Below are positions 37,023 to 44,772 of a DNA stretch of 64,000 nt, piece after piece. Under the pieces are notes generated by a model. That model worked only from the letters and a program-made list of their open reading frames with translations. It made no database searches and was not told where the DNA came from. Origin of the DNA: an uncultured Bacteroidia bacterium (GTDB lineage Bacteria > Bacteroidota > Bacteroidia > Bacteroidales > F082); NCBI GenBank assembly GCA_902801465.1, contig CADCIH010000004.1, positions 1 to 64,000 on the forward strand, in the 5' to 3' direction. A program made the translations under genes and the position numbers. How positions within the stretch are numbered: the stretch's first letter is position 1; each line of letters starts with the position of its first letter.

Positions 37023-38651
37023 ATGAAGAAACGTAAGGTTCCGCATACTTTTGTAATCGTATTTTGTTGCATTTTATTGGCGGCCATGATGACTTGGTTC
37101 ATCAAGCCGGGCAAATATGTGCAGGAGCAGGTGGATGGCGAGCAGGTGATGACGTTTTATTATCAAGACGAGCTGCCCGAGGCTTATGCTGCCGAGTTCC
37201 ACGCCGAGCCTCAGACCTGGCAGGTGTTTGCCGCTTTGTTCAAGGGCTTTGAGCGACAGAGCGGCATCATCGTGTTCATCCTGATTGTAGGTGGCGCCTT
37301 TTGGATCATGAACAAGAGCCAGGCCATCGACACGGGCATCATGGCGTTTTTGGGCTTCACCCAAAAGCTGGAGCGGCGCAAATGGATTCGGAAGATCGGG
37401 GTGAACAACATTGTCATCACGATGATCATGATTTTGTTCAGCCTGTTCGGATCGGTGTTCGGGATGAGCGAGGAGACCATTGCTTTTACGTTGATTATCA
37501 TCCCATTGGCCATCTCCATGGGCTATGACTCCATCGTGGGCGTCTGCATGGTGTATGTGGCGGCGCACATCGGTTTCTCGGGGGCCATGCTCAACCCCTT
37601 CACCATCGGCATCGCGCAGGGCATCGCCGGCATCCCTTTGTTTTCGGGCATCGGATATAGGTTCATCTGCTGGGTGATACTCACCATCATCGGCATCGTT
37701 TTCGTGTTGATTTACGCCAAAAAAGTGAAGAAAAACCCAAAATTGTCGATCGTGTACGAAGATGACGAGTACTGGAGGGGGAGTGGAGAACGGAAAACGG
37801 AAAACGGAAAACGGAAAACGGAAAACTCACAAAATACCAAAAAGCATTCGTGGTGGGTATATGGGATTGTTTCGGCGGTGTTGGTGTATTGTGCCATTCG
37901 TTATCCTATGACGGAGATGCAGATTGGCAACAGCGCGTCAACCTTGCCATTGCTACCTATCGGTGCGGGTTTGTTTGTCATCATTGGCTTTTTTGCCTTG
38001 CGCAAGTCGGTTCCTTATTTCATCCTGACCTTGTTGTTCGGCACGGTGTATTACCTTATCGTGGGCGTGTTGGGTTACGGTTGGTACATCATGGAGATTG
38101 CCACTCTATTCCTTTTCATGGGGGTATGTAGTGGTTTTGCCATCGGCAAGAGTGCAAGCGACATCGCCAAGTTGTTTCTCGAGGGCATGGGCGACATCCT
38201 CTCAGCGGCCATCGTGGTGGGACTTGCGGCGGGCATCGTCATCGTGTTGCAAGAGGGAGGTGTCATCGACACCATCCTTTACGGCTTGTCAAAGTCGATG
38301 AGCAACCTGGGGGTCATCGCTTCCACAGAGATCATGTATGGCATTCAGACTTTGATTAATATCGTGATTCCTTCGGGTTCGGCCAAGGCTGCCATCACTA
38401 TGCCTATCATGGCGCCATTCAGCGATTTGATCGGCATCTCGCGTCAGACCACGGTGATGGCTTTTCAGTTCGGCGACGGTTTCACCAACATGATCACCCC
38501 CACTTCGGGTGTGCTCATCGCCACGTTGGGTGTGGCCCGCATCCCTTGGGAGAAGTGGGTGCGCTTCATCTGGAAGTTCATCCTGATCCTGATTGTCATC
38601 GGGGCGTTGCTGCTCATCCCCACGGTCACCATGAGTTTAAACGGTTTTTAG
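37023..38651 (+). CDS. YfcC-family membrane transporter, with repeat insertion
   Basis: 542 residues starting MKKRKVPHTFVIVFCC, about 12 membrane helices. The blocks VGGAFWIMNKSQAIDTGI, FGMSEETIAFTLIIIPL, HIGFSGAMLNPFTIGIAQ and IPSGSAKAAITMPIMAP with QFGDGFTNMITPTSG are those of the YfcC/DcuC-like family, annotated as basic amino acid or C4-dicarboxylate antiporters; the substrate cannot be decided. The frame extends 25 codons upstream across the promoter region, so the ATG at 37023 is preferred. A 7-bp repeat (ERKTENGKRKTEN) extends the loop after about residue 254. It overlaps the convergent CotH gene by 4 bp. Confidence 0.85.
   Translation: MKKRKVPHTFVIVFCCILLAAMMTWFIKPGKYVQEQVDGEQVMTFYYQDELPEAYAAEFHAEPQTWQVFAALFKGFERQSGIIVFILIVGGAFWIMNKSQAIDTGIMAFLGFTQKLERRKWIRKIGVNNIVITMIMILFSLFGSVFGMSEETIAFTLIIIPLAISMGYDSIVGVCMVYVAAHIGFSGAMLNPFTIGIAQGIAGIPLFSGIGYRFICWVILTIIGIVFVLIYAKKVKKNPKLSIVYEDDEYWRGSGERKTENGKRKTENSQNTKKHSWWVYGIVSAVLVYCAIRYPMTEMQIGNSASTLPLLPIGAGLFVIIGFFALRKSVPYFILTLLFGTVYYLIVGVLGYGWYIMEIATLFLFMGVCSGFAIGKSASDIAKLFLEGMGDILSAAIVVGLAAGIVIVLQEGGVIDTILYGLSKSMSNLGVIASTEIMYGIQTLINIVIPSGSAKAAITMPIMAPFSDLIGISRQTTVMAFQFGDGFTNMITPTSGVLIATLGVARIPWEKWVRFIWKFILILIVIGALLLIPTVTMSLNGF
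37784..37826 (+). repeat. one-armed 7-bp repeat inside the transporter gene
   Basis: Five consecutive CGGAAAA/CGGAGAA units, in frame, located in a predicted cytoplasmic loop between membrane helices. Confidence 0.9.
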
Positions 38652-40450
38652 TTTTTCACCAACTTCTTCACGCATTGTCTCCCCTCTCGGTCGATGATGT
38701 TGACCACATATAGTCCTACGGGGCGGTCGCTCAAGTCGATAATCATGACTTCGTCATCGGCATCCAGCTGGCACACCTGCTGTCCCAGGATGTCGTAAAC
38801 CACAACCTGTTGCAAGCCCTTGCCTTTGATGACAAACTGGTCGCGGGTAGGATTGGGGTAGCACAGCGCACCGCTATCGGGTACGATGACATCGTCAGTG
38901 GAATTGAAATACTCGATAAGCTCCGCCCTGAAGTACCAGTCGCGCTGAAGCAGAAAATCGTCAACCACCTGCATGTCGGCGTACCATCGTTCGGGAGTCT
39001 CGGGAAAGCCAAACCGTTGAGACTGTCGTGGCACCTCGTCTTCCATCAATCGGCCATATTCGTCGAGCACCTGTTTCATGGACTCGTAGCTCAGATGGGT
39101 CTTGCGCAGCTCGAAGTAACGTTCCCGAAACATTTTCAGGAATTCTTTGTTTTGCCTGAAATGGATGAAGACTTTGCTGTTACCGCCTTCATTCAAGGAA
39201 TGTTCAATGGCGTTGAACTCGGGGCTGGTAAAGCATCCGTCGCCATCATAAAACAACCACCTGAAGCGACCGCCAGCCCGAGGCTGCCAGATCTTCACAT
39301 TGTTTTGAGGCCAGTCGAGATTGGCTGAGAAAGTCTCATAAAGCATGTAATCCAAGAAGCTGGAGACGTCGATATGTTCCGAGACATAGGCCCAGTTTTC
39401 CGGTTCGCCCAGGTCCGACTCTTTGATCCAGTTATAGATGAGGTGCCAATCGGTCGGGTCGCCATAATAAGGCACGCCCCAATACTTGATCATGGCCAAC
39501 TCTTCGAGGTCGAGGTCAAAATGGCTTTCCAGGTAGCGTTCGTCGGGGGCTTCCTCCATGGTATAGATGCCCCAGTACTCGCCGTTGATGAAAACGACGA
39601 CTTGGCGTACTGCCAGCGACTCGAAGTCGAGGTTGCGGGCAATGCTGTTCGAGAGATACTCCTGCCCTCCCGTATGAAGCCAGTTGCTGCAACGGAAGGG
39701 ATGCAGACAGATATGCTTGAACTTCTCGAGCGAGGACTCGCCGAAGAACGGGAAACTGAACTTTTTCTTGCCGTACTCCTCACGGGCGTAAAGCTTCATG
39801 CCTTTTTGCTGAAAAAATCGCGAAGCGCCTCCATGGGTCCGCAAACCGCAATATTGGTTAACACCTCGGTTGTCGGGTTCATAGAACTCAAAATTAATCA
39901 CGCGTTCCCATTCCCTGCCTCGCATCTTGAAGTTTCCGGTATGTGTGGAGTCGGAGGAGTCGTAATGGATTCCCGGGACAAAGATACCTGTCTCATAATC
40001 GAACAGCGACAGTGAATCGACGGTGATCTCCACCACTGGCAGGCCATGGAAGTCGCACCCCAGCGAGCCGATGAAATAAGTGTTGGTCACAGGCTCGCAC
40101 AAGCGGTTGCCATCGGCGTCGAAGGCGGCGGCGCGGATGACGATGGCACGTTGTACGTCGTCGGCAAGATAAAAGATGGAAGGGATGGTATTCACAATCG
40201 TGTAGATGTCCGAACGGGAATACATGGAGCTATCCAAGGTGAGGCTGCCAGTATAAAGCGGCGAATTGGCGTCGGGGATGTTGCCGTTGGTGGTAAACCG
40301 GATTTGGTTCTGAGCGTAATAATTGTACATTTCCAACTCGAACACATCCTCATAGAAGCCGCCAGGGGTCACGAACACCACCGTATCGACTTGTGGCTTC
40401 GCCGATAGCGAGGCCAGAAACAGGACCAATAGCAACAGCGTCTTCTTCAT
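38648..40450 (-). CDS. CotH-like kinase family protein with T9SS sorting domain (copy 2)
   Basis: 600 residues starting MKKTLLLLVLFLASLSAKPQ (signal peptide). It is colinear with copy 1: VTPGGFYEDVFELEMYN, RTHGGASRFFQQKGMKLYAREEYG, INGEYWGIYTMEEAPDERYLE, ANLDWPQNNVK (candidate catalytic Asp) and WLFYDGDGCF. A T9SS C-terminal sorting domain is present (CYPNPTRDQF ... YDILGQQV ... VGLYVVNI). The open frame starts at 40492, but the ATG at 40450 fits the signal peptide. It follows the 43-residue lipoprotein and EnvC-like genes on the same strand. Confidence 0.82.
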   Translation of the reverse strand: MKKTLLLLVLFLASLSAKPQVDTVVFVTPGGFYEDVFELEMYNYYAQNQIRFTTNGNIPDANSPLYTGSLTLDSSMYSRSDIYTIVNTIPSIFYLADDVQRAIVIRAAAFDADGNRLCEPVTNTYFIGSLGCDFHGLPVVEITVDSLSLFDYETGIFVPGIHYDSSDSTHTGNFKMRGREWERVINFEFYEPDNRGVNQYCGLRTHGGASRFFQQKGMKLYAREEYGKKKFSFPFFGESSLEKFKHICLHPFRCSNWLHTGGQEYLSNSIARNLDFESLAVRQVVVFINGEYWGIYTMEEAPDERYLESHFDLDLEELAMIKYWGVPYYGDPTDWHLIYNWIKESDLGEPENWAYVSEHIDVSSFLDYMLYETFSANLDWPQNNVKIWQPRAGGRFRWLFYDGDGCFTSPEFNAIEHSLNEGGNSKVFIHFRQNKEFLKMFRERYFELRKTHLSYESMKQVLDEYGRLMEDEVPRQSQRFGFPETPERWYADMQVVDDFLLQRDWYFRAELIEYFNSTDDVIVPDSGALCYPNPTRDQFVIKGKGLQQVVVYDILGQQVCQLDADDEVMIIDLSDRPVGLYVVNIIDREGRQCVKKLVKN

Positions 40451-40461
40451 GATCTCTTGTT

Positions 40462-40593
40462 TTATTTGCTCCATCTGGTGCAAGTATGGCAATCCTTGGG
40501 TGCCTTGCGTTGCCCGAAATGCTTTTGGCTGCCACAGCTCGCCAAGGCCAAGGACAACAGGAACACAACTAATAGACGGAAAAACGTTTTCAT
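40462..40593 (-). CDS. 43-residue Cys-rich lipoprotein
   Basis: The frame begins with the ATG at 40593 and reads MKTFFRLLVVFLLSLALASC, a complete lipoprotein signal with lipobox LASC (Cys20). A 23-residue mature part follows, ending DCHTCTRWSK, with two more cysteines. The ATG overlaps the TGA of the EnvC-like gene by 4 bp (ATGA) and the CotH gene starts 11 bp after its stop, so it is very likely translated within the operon. No function can be assigned. The closely spaced Cys pair might bind metal or form a disulfide. Confidence 0.7.
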   Translation of the reverse strand: MKTFFRLLVVFLLSLALASCGSQKHFGQRKAPKDCHTCTRWSK

Positions 40594-41825
40594 TTCGCCA
40601 GCCATTGTGAAGGGTTAAGGCAATCGGTGCCTTGCCGTAGCTCGAAATGGAGCTCTGTCTTGCCTTCGGCGCGGTCAGTATGGATCTTGCCGATATCTTG
40701 TTTGGTCTTCACCTTGTCGCCGCGGTTCACGTAAGCTTCGTCGAGTTGTGAGTAGACCGTGAAAAAGTCGCCGTGGCGAATGATGATTCCTATGTTCGAC
40801 GCCGAGGGCTTCACCACGCTCACCACCACACCCTCGAACACGCAACGAGCCTTGGCGTTTTCGTTGGTCACGATGTCGATGCCGTTGTTTGTTATCGTCA
40901 CTTTGTCGGAGACAGCCGAGGCGTGTTTGCCGAAAGAACTCGATACGGCGCCTCTTTCAACCGGCCAAGGAAGTTTCCCCTTGTTGGCTGAAAAACTCGT
41001 CGAGAGGGCCTTTTCCGTAGGCGTGAGGGCCATTTTATCGGGTTTGCCCGAAGTCTTGCCTTTGCTTGCCGCTTCCTTGGCGGCGCGCTCGTTGGCTTTG
41101 CGGATCTCTTCGGCAATGATATCATCGATTTGTTTCTGGAACTTCTTGGCTTGGGCCTGTTTTTCCTTGATGCTCTGTTGTATGTTTCCTTCCTGTTTTT
41201 TGAGTTGTTTCACCTGGGCGTTGAGTTCTTCTTTTTCTTTTACCAGCAACCCTTGTTGTGCTTTTTCCTCGGCCAGCAAGGCGGTTTGTTCTTCACGGGC
41301 TTTGCGGTTGGCTTCGACTTCTTCACGCACCCGGCGTTGGTTTTCGGAAATCTGTTCGATCTTGGTCGTCCGTGCTTCGGCGAACTGCTGGATGTAACGC
41401 ATCCTACGCGTGGCTTGGTTGAAGTCTTCCGAGGCAAACAGGAATTCCAGTTGGTCGTAATGGTTTTTGTTGCGATAGGCAAACAGCACCATCTTGGAGT
41501 ATTCACCGCGCAGTTTCTTGAGTTCGCCACTCAGTTTGTTGATGTTGTTCTCCCCTTGCTTGATGTTTCGGTCGAGTACTTTGATTTGCTCGTTATAGGC
41601 ATTAATGAGTTTTTGCCGGTTTTTGATCTTCTGGTCCATCAGCGACACTTGGTTCAGGGTCACCTGTTTGTTTTTGGAGGTTTCCTTCAGCAGTTTGTTC
41701 GCCGATTCAATCTCTTTTTGAAGCGAGTTGATTTCTTTTTGAAGCGACTCTTTGGTGCGTTGGGCATAGCCCCCGAATGAAAGGAGCAGCATCAGCAGCA
41801 CCAGTCCCAGTCTCATCTTTTTCAT
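40590..41825 (-). CDS. EnvC-like murein hydrolase activator (degenerate M23/LytM)
   Basis: 411 residues: signal peptide 1-21, long coiled coil about 23-250, then a LytM/M23 fold. The catalytic motifs are altered: the first motif reads NNGID (Asn313 where active enzymes have His) and the HxH motif reads ELHFE (Glu391, His393). As in E. coli EnvC it should therefore bind and activate amidases rather than cut peptidoglycan, acting with FtsEX in the periplasm (ftsX at 8163). Overlaps DUF4292 (ATGA) upstream and the small lipoprotein downstream by 4 bp each. Confidence 0.9.
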   Translation of the reverse strand: MKKMRLGLVLLMLLLSFGGYAQRTKESLQKEINSLQKEIESANKLLKETSKNKQVTLNQVSLMDQKIKNRQKLINAYNEQIKVLDRNIKQGENNINKLSGELKKLRGEYSKMVLFAYRNKNHYDQLEFLFASEDFNQATRRMRYIQQFAEARTTKIEQISENQRRVREEVEANRKAREEQTALLAEEKAQQGLLVKEKEELNAQVKQLKKQEGNIQQSIKEKQAQAKKFQKQIDDIIAEEIRKANERAAKEAASKGKTSGKPDKMALTPTEKALSTSFSANKGKLPWPVERGAVSSSFGKHASAVSDKVTITNNGIDIVTNENAKARCVFEGVVVSVVKPSASNIGIIIRHGDFFTVYSQLDEAYVNRGDKVKTKQDIGKIHTDRAEGKTELHFELRQGTDCLNPSQWLAK

Positions 41826-42406
41826 AGCTTTATCCTTTCGTAGTTTTTGTTGATTTTAAAGGGAAATGTTGTAGGTTCATTCCAATGGATGTCGGAGTAT
41901 CTGATCTTGGCCAGATATTGTCCAAACCGTATCTCCACATGATCGCTGTTGCCGTCGCCCAATAGCAAGGCTTGGGTCTCTTTGAGCGTGGCCGACAGGG
42001 GGAGTTTCCCCGCAACGGCAGAGAGCGGCTCGGCAAGGTAGGTCTGGTCGAGTCGGTTGACCAGAAAGACGGAGTCTTCGGTGACCAAGGTACGGACATT
42101 TTCCATGCCCAGGAACGCCGATGCCGAGAGCCAAACCACGCTATCGCGCCTCATCCTGACAGTCCCGGTAAAGCTCATTTCTCCGTTTTCCGTTTTCATT
42201 TCTCCGTTCACCTTGGCGCTAAACCACTCATAGTTTGAGGCATTCGCCGTCGGCGAGACCAACTTTTTCTTCGGGGAACAGGAGAAGGCGAGAAACACGA
42301 GAAGAAGAGTGGAAAACGGAAAACGGAAAACGGAAAACGGAAAACGAAGAATTTTCCATTTTCCACTTTCAACTTTCCGTTTTCCGTTTTCCGTTTTCCG
42401 TTTCAT
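41822..42406 (-). CDS. DUF4292 lipoprotein whose signal peptide is repeat-derived
   Basis: 194 residues. From about residue 55 on it matches DUF4292 (SAKVNGEM ... FTGTVRMRRDSVVWLSASAFLGMENVR), a Bacteroidota envelope lipoprotein encoded between a TPR protein and EnvC. Residues 2-32 (KRKTENGKRKV ... FSVFRFPFS) are translated from a 7-bp inverted repeat, and lead into LLLVFLAFSC with lipobox Cys43. A second short tract gives MKTENGEM near residue 70. The start ATG overlaps the TPR stop by 4 bp, so no alternative start excludes the repeat without losing coupling. Function unknown; LolA/LolB-like fold has been suggested for related families. Confidence 0.85.
   Translation of the reverse strand: MKRKTENGKRKVESGKWKILRFPFSVFRFPFSTLLLVFLAFSCSPKKKLVSPTANASNYEWFSAKVNGEMKTENGEMSFTGTVRMRRDSVVWLSASAFLGMENVRTLVTEDSVFLVNRLDQTYLAEPLSAVAGKLPLSATLKETQALLLGDGNSDHVEIRFGQYLAKIRYSDIHWNEPTTFPFKINKNYERIKL
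42179..42209. repeat. short 7-bp repeat tract in DUF4292 gene
   Basis: Four TTCTCCG/TTTTCCG/TTTTCAT units on the plus strand, encoding NGEMKTENGEM in frame. Confidence 0.75.
42309..42405. repeat. 97-bp inverted 7-bp repeat at the TPR/DUF4292 junction
   Basis: Five CGGAAAA units (42311-42346), a centre GAAGAATTTTCC, then about seven TTTTCCA/TTTTCCG units to 42403. It begins at the overlapping stop/start ATGA and encodes the N-terminal 32 residues of the DUF4292 protein. Confidence 0.9.
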
Positions 42407-44031
42407 AGTTCTTTTGCTTTGTTCCGGTATTCTTCGGCTTTCTCGAGTTTGTTGACTTTCTCGAGGATGTCGGCATAATGCTCGTAATAGGTCTTATCGG
42501 GGTTGGGTAGCAGTTGGATGGCTTTCTCCATCTGTTTCTCGGCTGTTTGGTATTCGCCCAGCTCATAGAGCACCCAAGCGTAGGAATCCAGGTAGATGGC
42601 GCTTTCGGGTTCCAGTTCCACGGCGTGCTGCGCCATGGTTTTGGCCTCGTCGAGACGTTCTTTCCTCAGTGCGAGGTAATAGGCGTAGTTGTTCAGCACC
42701 AACGCGTTGTCGGGCTCCACCCTCAGAACGCGGTCGTAGGCGTCGAAGGCTTTCTCCACCTCACCCACTGAGTGATAGAGGTCGCCGAGATAGCTGTCGA
42801 AATCGGCCAGAAGCTTCTTGTCGGTCACAAACTTGCGTCCCTTCTCGAAATACTTGATGGCTTCCTCGTCTTGCTTGTCGTAAGCATGACTCACGCCGGC
42901 AAACCAGTAGAACACGGGCTGGGTGGGATAGTATTGCAAAGCCTCTACTGAGTGTTTCTTCAGCGAGTCGAACTCCATCAACGGCGCCTCGCACAGCACG
43001 AGATACTGCCATGCACCGTAGTTGGAACGGTCGAACTCAAGGGCTTTCACCGCCATTTGCTTGCAATGTTCAAAGTCATCGCCTTTGATGTAATACGAGG
43101 CCAATATCAGATAGCCCAGTTGGTTGTCGGGATAGGCTTCCACAAAGGCATTGCCCGCACGCAGGGCTTGTTGGTCGATGGCCTTGGTGTCTTCAAACTT
43201 GTTGAACCAATACTCGTAGATGTTGGCCTTGGTGTTGAAATCAAGGTTTTTGTTGTTAATCGCGGCAATCAACTCCTCGAACGCCTTGTCGAGATCGCCT
43301 TTCTTCTCGTAATACTCGAGCAGTGAGATGTTGATGTATTGGTCGTTGGGATCGATTTCCTTAATTTGATTATACAGTTTTATTGCTTCTTTTTCTTTTC
43401 CCGAATCTGTGTAAACTTTGGCGAGCATGTGGTAATAGCGGGTGTTTTCGGGGTTGTTGGCGATCATCTTTTCCAACTCCGAAATCATCTTCTTGTTGTT
43501 GCCTTGCCGCTTGTAAATCTCAAGGCGTTGTTCTGCCACCATTTCGTTGGCGCCGGCTTGGTTTTCGAGCAGGTCGAGTTTCTCGAGGGCTTTTTTGTAA
43601 TTCTCTGTCACCAGATACACTTCCAGCAGGTCGGAAAGCAGGTTGATGTCGTCGGGATATTTCACGGTGAGACGTTCATAGATATCGGCGAACTCCTCAA
43701 ACTGTTCCCTATTGCGGTAAAACATGCCCAAGCGCATCTGGTACCATTTGTTTTCCGGGTCCAGTTCCGCGGCTTTCTTGCTCATGGCAAAGCCTTCGTC
43801 CATCCTTCCAGCCCTGACGTATTGTTCGCTCAGCTCGAACATCGAGGCGGCATCGTCGGGCATGTATTTAAGGGCTTCTTCAAAATGCGTGATGGCTCCT
43901 TGGACGTCTTCCTTGTATTTGCATTCGATGCCTTTGGAGAAGGCTTCGGCGTTTTTCCGGATGTCAACCTGGGAGAAGCCCAGGGTGGAGCACATCCATA
44001 ACAAAAATAATATGATCCAAATACGTTTCAT
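42403..44031 (-). CDS. TPR-repeat secreted protein
   Basis: 542 residues with a signal peptide (1-20, ending LGFSQ) and tetratricopeptide repeats over nearly the whole length; clear units include AITHFEEALKYMPDDAASM, AFDAYDRVLRVEPDNALVL and AEKQMEKAIQLLPNPDKTY. It is the TPR protein conventionally found between dut and DUF4292 in Bacteroidota and presumably scaffolds a periplasmic or outer-membrane complex. The ATG lies 2 bp from the first hairpin repeat of the array upstream. No catalytic domain seen. Confidence 0.88.
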   Translation of the reverse strand: MKRIWIILFLLWMCSTLGFSQVDIRKNAEAFSKGIECKYKEDVQGAITHFEEALKYMPDDAASMFELSEQYVRAGRMDEGFAMSKKAAELDPENKWYQMRLGMFYRNREQFEEFADIYERLTVKYPDDINLLSDLLEVYLVTENYKKALEKLDLLENQAGANEMVAEQRLEIYKRQGNNKKMISELEKMIANNPENTRYYHMLAKVYTDSGKEKEAIKLYNQIKEIDPNDQYINISLLEYYEKKGDLDKAFEELIAAINNKNLDFNTKANIYEYWFNKFEDTKAIDQQALRAGNAFVEAYPDNQLGYLILASYYIKGDDFEHCKQMAVKALEFDRSNYGAWQYLVLCEAPLMEFDSLKKHSVEALQYYPTQPVFYWFAGVSHAYDKQDEEAIKYFEKGRKFVTDKKLLADFDSYLGDLYHSVGEVEKAFDAYDRVLRVEPDNALVLNNYAYYLALRKERLDEAKTMAQHAVELEPESAIYLDSYAWVLYELGEYQTAEKQMEKAIQLLPNPDKTYYEHYADILEKVNKLEKAEEYRNKAKEL

Positions 44032-44033
44032 TC

Positions 44034-44270
44034 TACCGATGTGGCACCCCGATGGGGTGCGGTGGATTATGGGGGTTCGTTTATGTTTTTTACCGATGTG
44101 GCACCCCGATGGGGTGCGGTGGATTATATTGTTCCTTTTCTACCGATGTGGCACCCCGATGGGGTGCGGTGGGTTTATTTGTTTTCCTTCCTACCGATGT
44201 GGCACCCCGATGGGGTGCGGTGGTTATATTGTTCCTTTTCTACCGATGTGGCACCCCGATGGGGTGCGGT
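44034..44270. repeat. array of five hairpin repeats (30-bp core, about 50-bp period)
   Basis: Cores at 44034, 44091, 44141, 44192 and 44241, each TACCGATGT, then G, then the palindrome GCACCCCGATGGGGTGC, then GGT. The 19-27-bp intervals are similar to one another (GGATTATATTGTTCC type), so this is a degenerate tandem repeat and not a CRISPR array. It fills most of the dut-TPR gap. The same core lies at 3422-3539. Confidence 0.92.
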
Positions 44271-44303
44271 TTTCCGTTTTCCGTTTTTCGTTTTCCGTTC
44301 CCC
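44270..44303. repeat. one-armed 7-bp repeat directly after the hairpin array
   Basis: Three to four TTTTCCG-type units continue from the last GCGGT of the array to 2 bp before the dut stop codon, a direct junction between the two repeat families. Confidence 0.8.
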
Positions 44304-44305
44304 AT

Positions 44306-44740
44306 TCACTTTCCTGTATGTCCAAATCCCCCTGCTCCGCGTTCCGTCTCCGAAAGCACCTCTACTTGAACCGGTTCCATTTGTTCGCATTTGGCGATGA
44401 CCAGTTGGGCGATGCGGTCGCCGCTGTTGATGACAAACGGTTTGTCCGAGAGATTAATGAGAATCACACACACCTGTCCCCGATAGTCGGCGTCGATGGT
44501 GCCGGGCGAGTTCAGCACGGTGATGCCGCTTTTGATGGCCAGTCCGCTACGAGGTCTCACTTGTCCCTCATAGCCTTCGGGGATCTCCATGTAGAGCCCC
44601 GTGGGAATCAAGCCACGCTGCATGGGTTCCAGTGTAATCGGCCCTTCGGGCAGCCAAGCACGCAAGTCCATGCCAGCGGAATTAACAGTCTCATACGCCG
44701 GCAAGGGATTGTTCGAGGTGTTAACAATGTTCAATTTCAT
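44306..44740 (-). CDS. dut: dUTP diphosphatase
   Basis: 144-residue trimeric dUTPase that hydrolyses dUTP to dUMP and pyrophosphate, preventing uracil incorporation and feeding thymidylate synthesis. All five motifs are visible: [35 protein letters not shown] and the C-terminal [11 protein letters not shown]. Full length. It lies 12 bp after the flippase gene; an AT-rich repeat covers that junction. Confidence 0.97.
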   Translation of the reverse strand: MKLNIVNTSNNPLPAYETVNSAGMDLRAWLPEGPITLEPMQRGLIPTGLYMEIPEGYEGQVRPRSGLAIKSGITVLNSPGTIDADYRGQVCVILINLSDKPFVINSGDRIAQLVIAKCEQMEPVQVEVLSETERGAGGFGHTGK

Positions 44741-44772
44741 AACTTTTATCTTTTATCTTTTAACTTTTATCT
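44740..44772. repeat. AT-rich AGATAAAAGTT repeat at the flippase/dut junction
   Basis: Three units on the minus strand; they encode the last residues of the flippase (KIKVKR, stop in AGATAA) and run to the dut ATG. Confidence 0.7.

Noticed and set aside
44034..44270. CRISPR-like array: five 30-bp repeats at about 50-bp spacing
   Set aside because: The intervals are 19-27 bp, related to each other in sequence and too short for spacers. The repeat core occurs singly elsewhere (3422-3539) and no cas genes are present. It is a tandem hairpin repeat.
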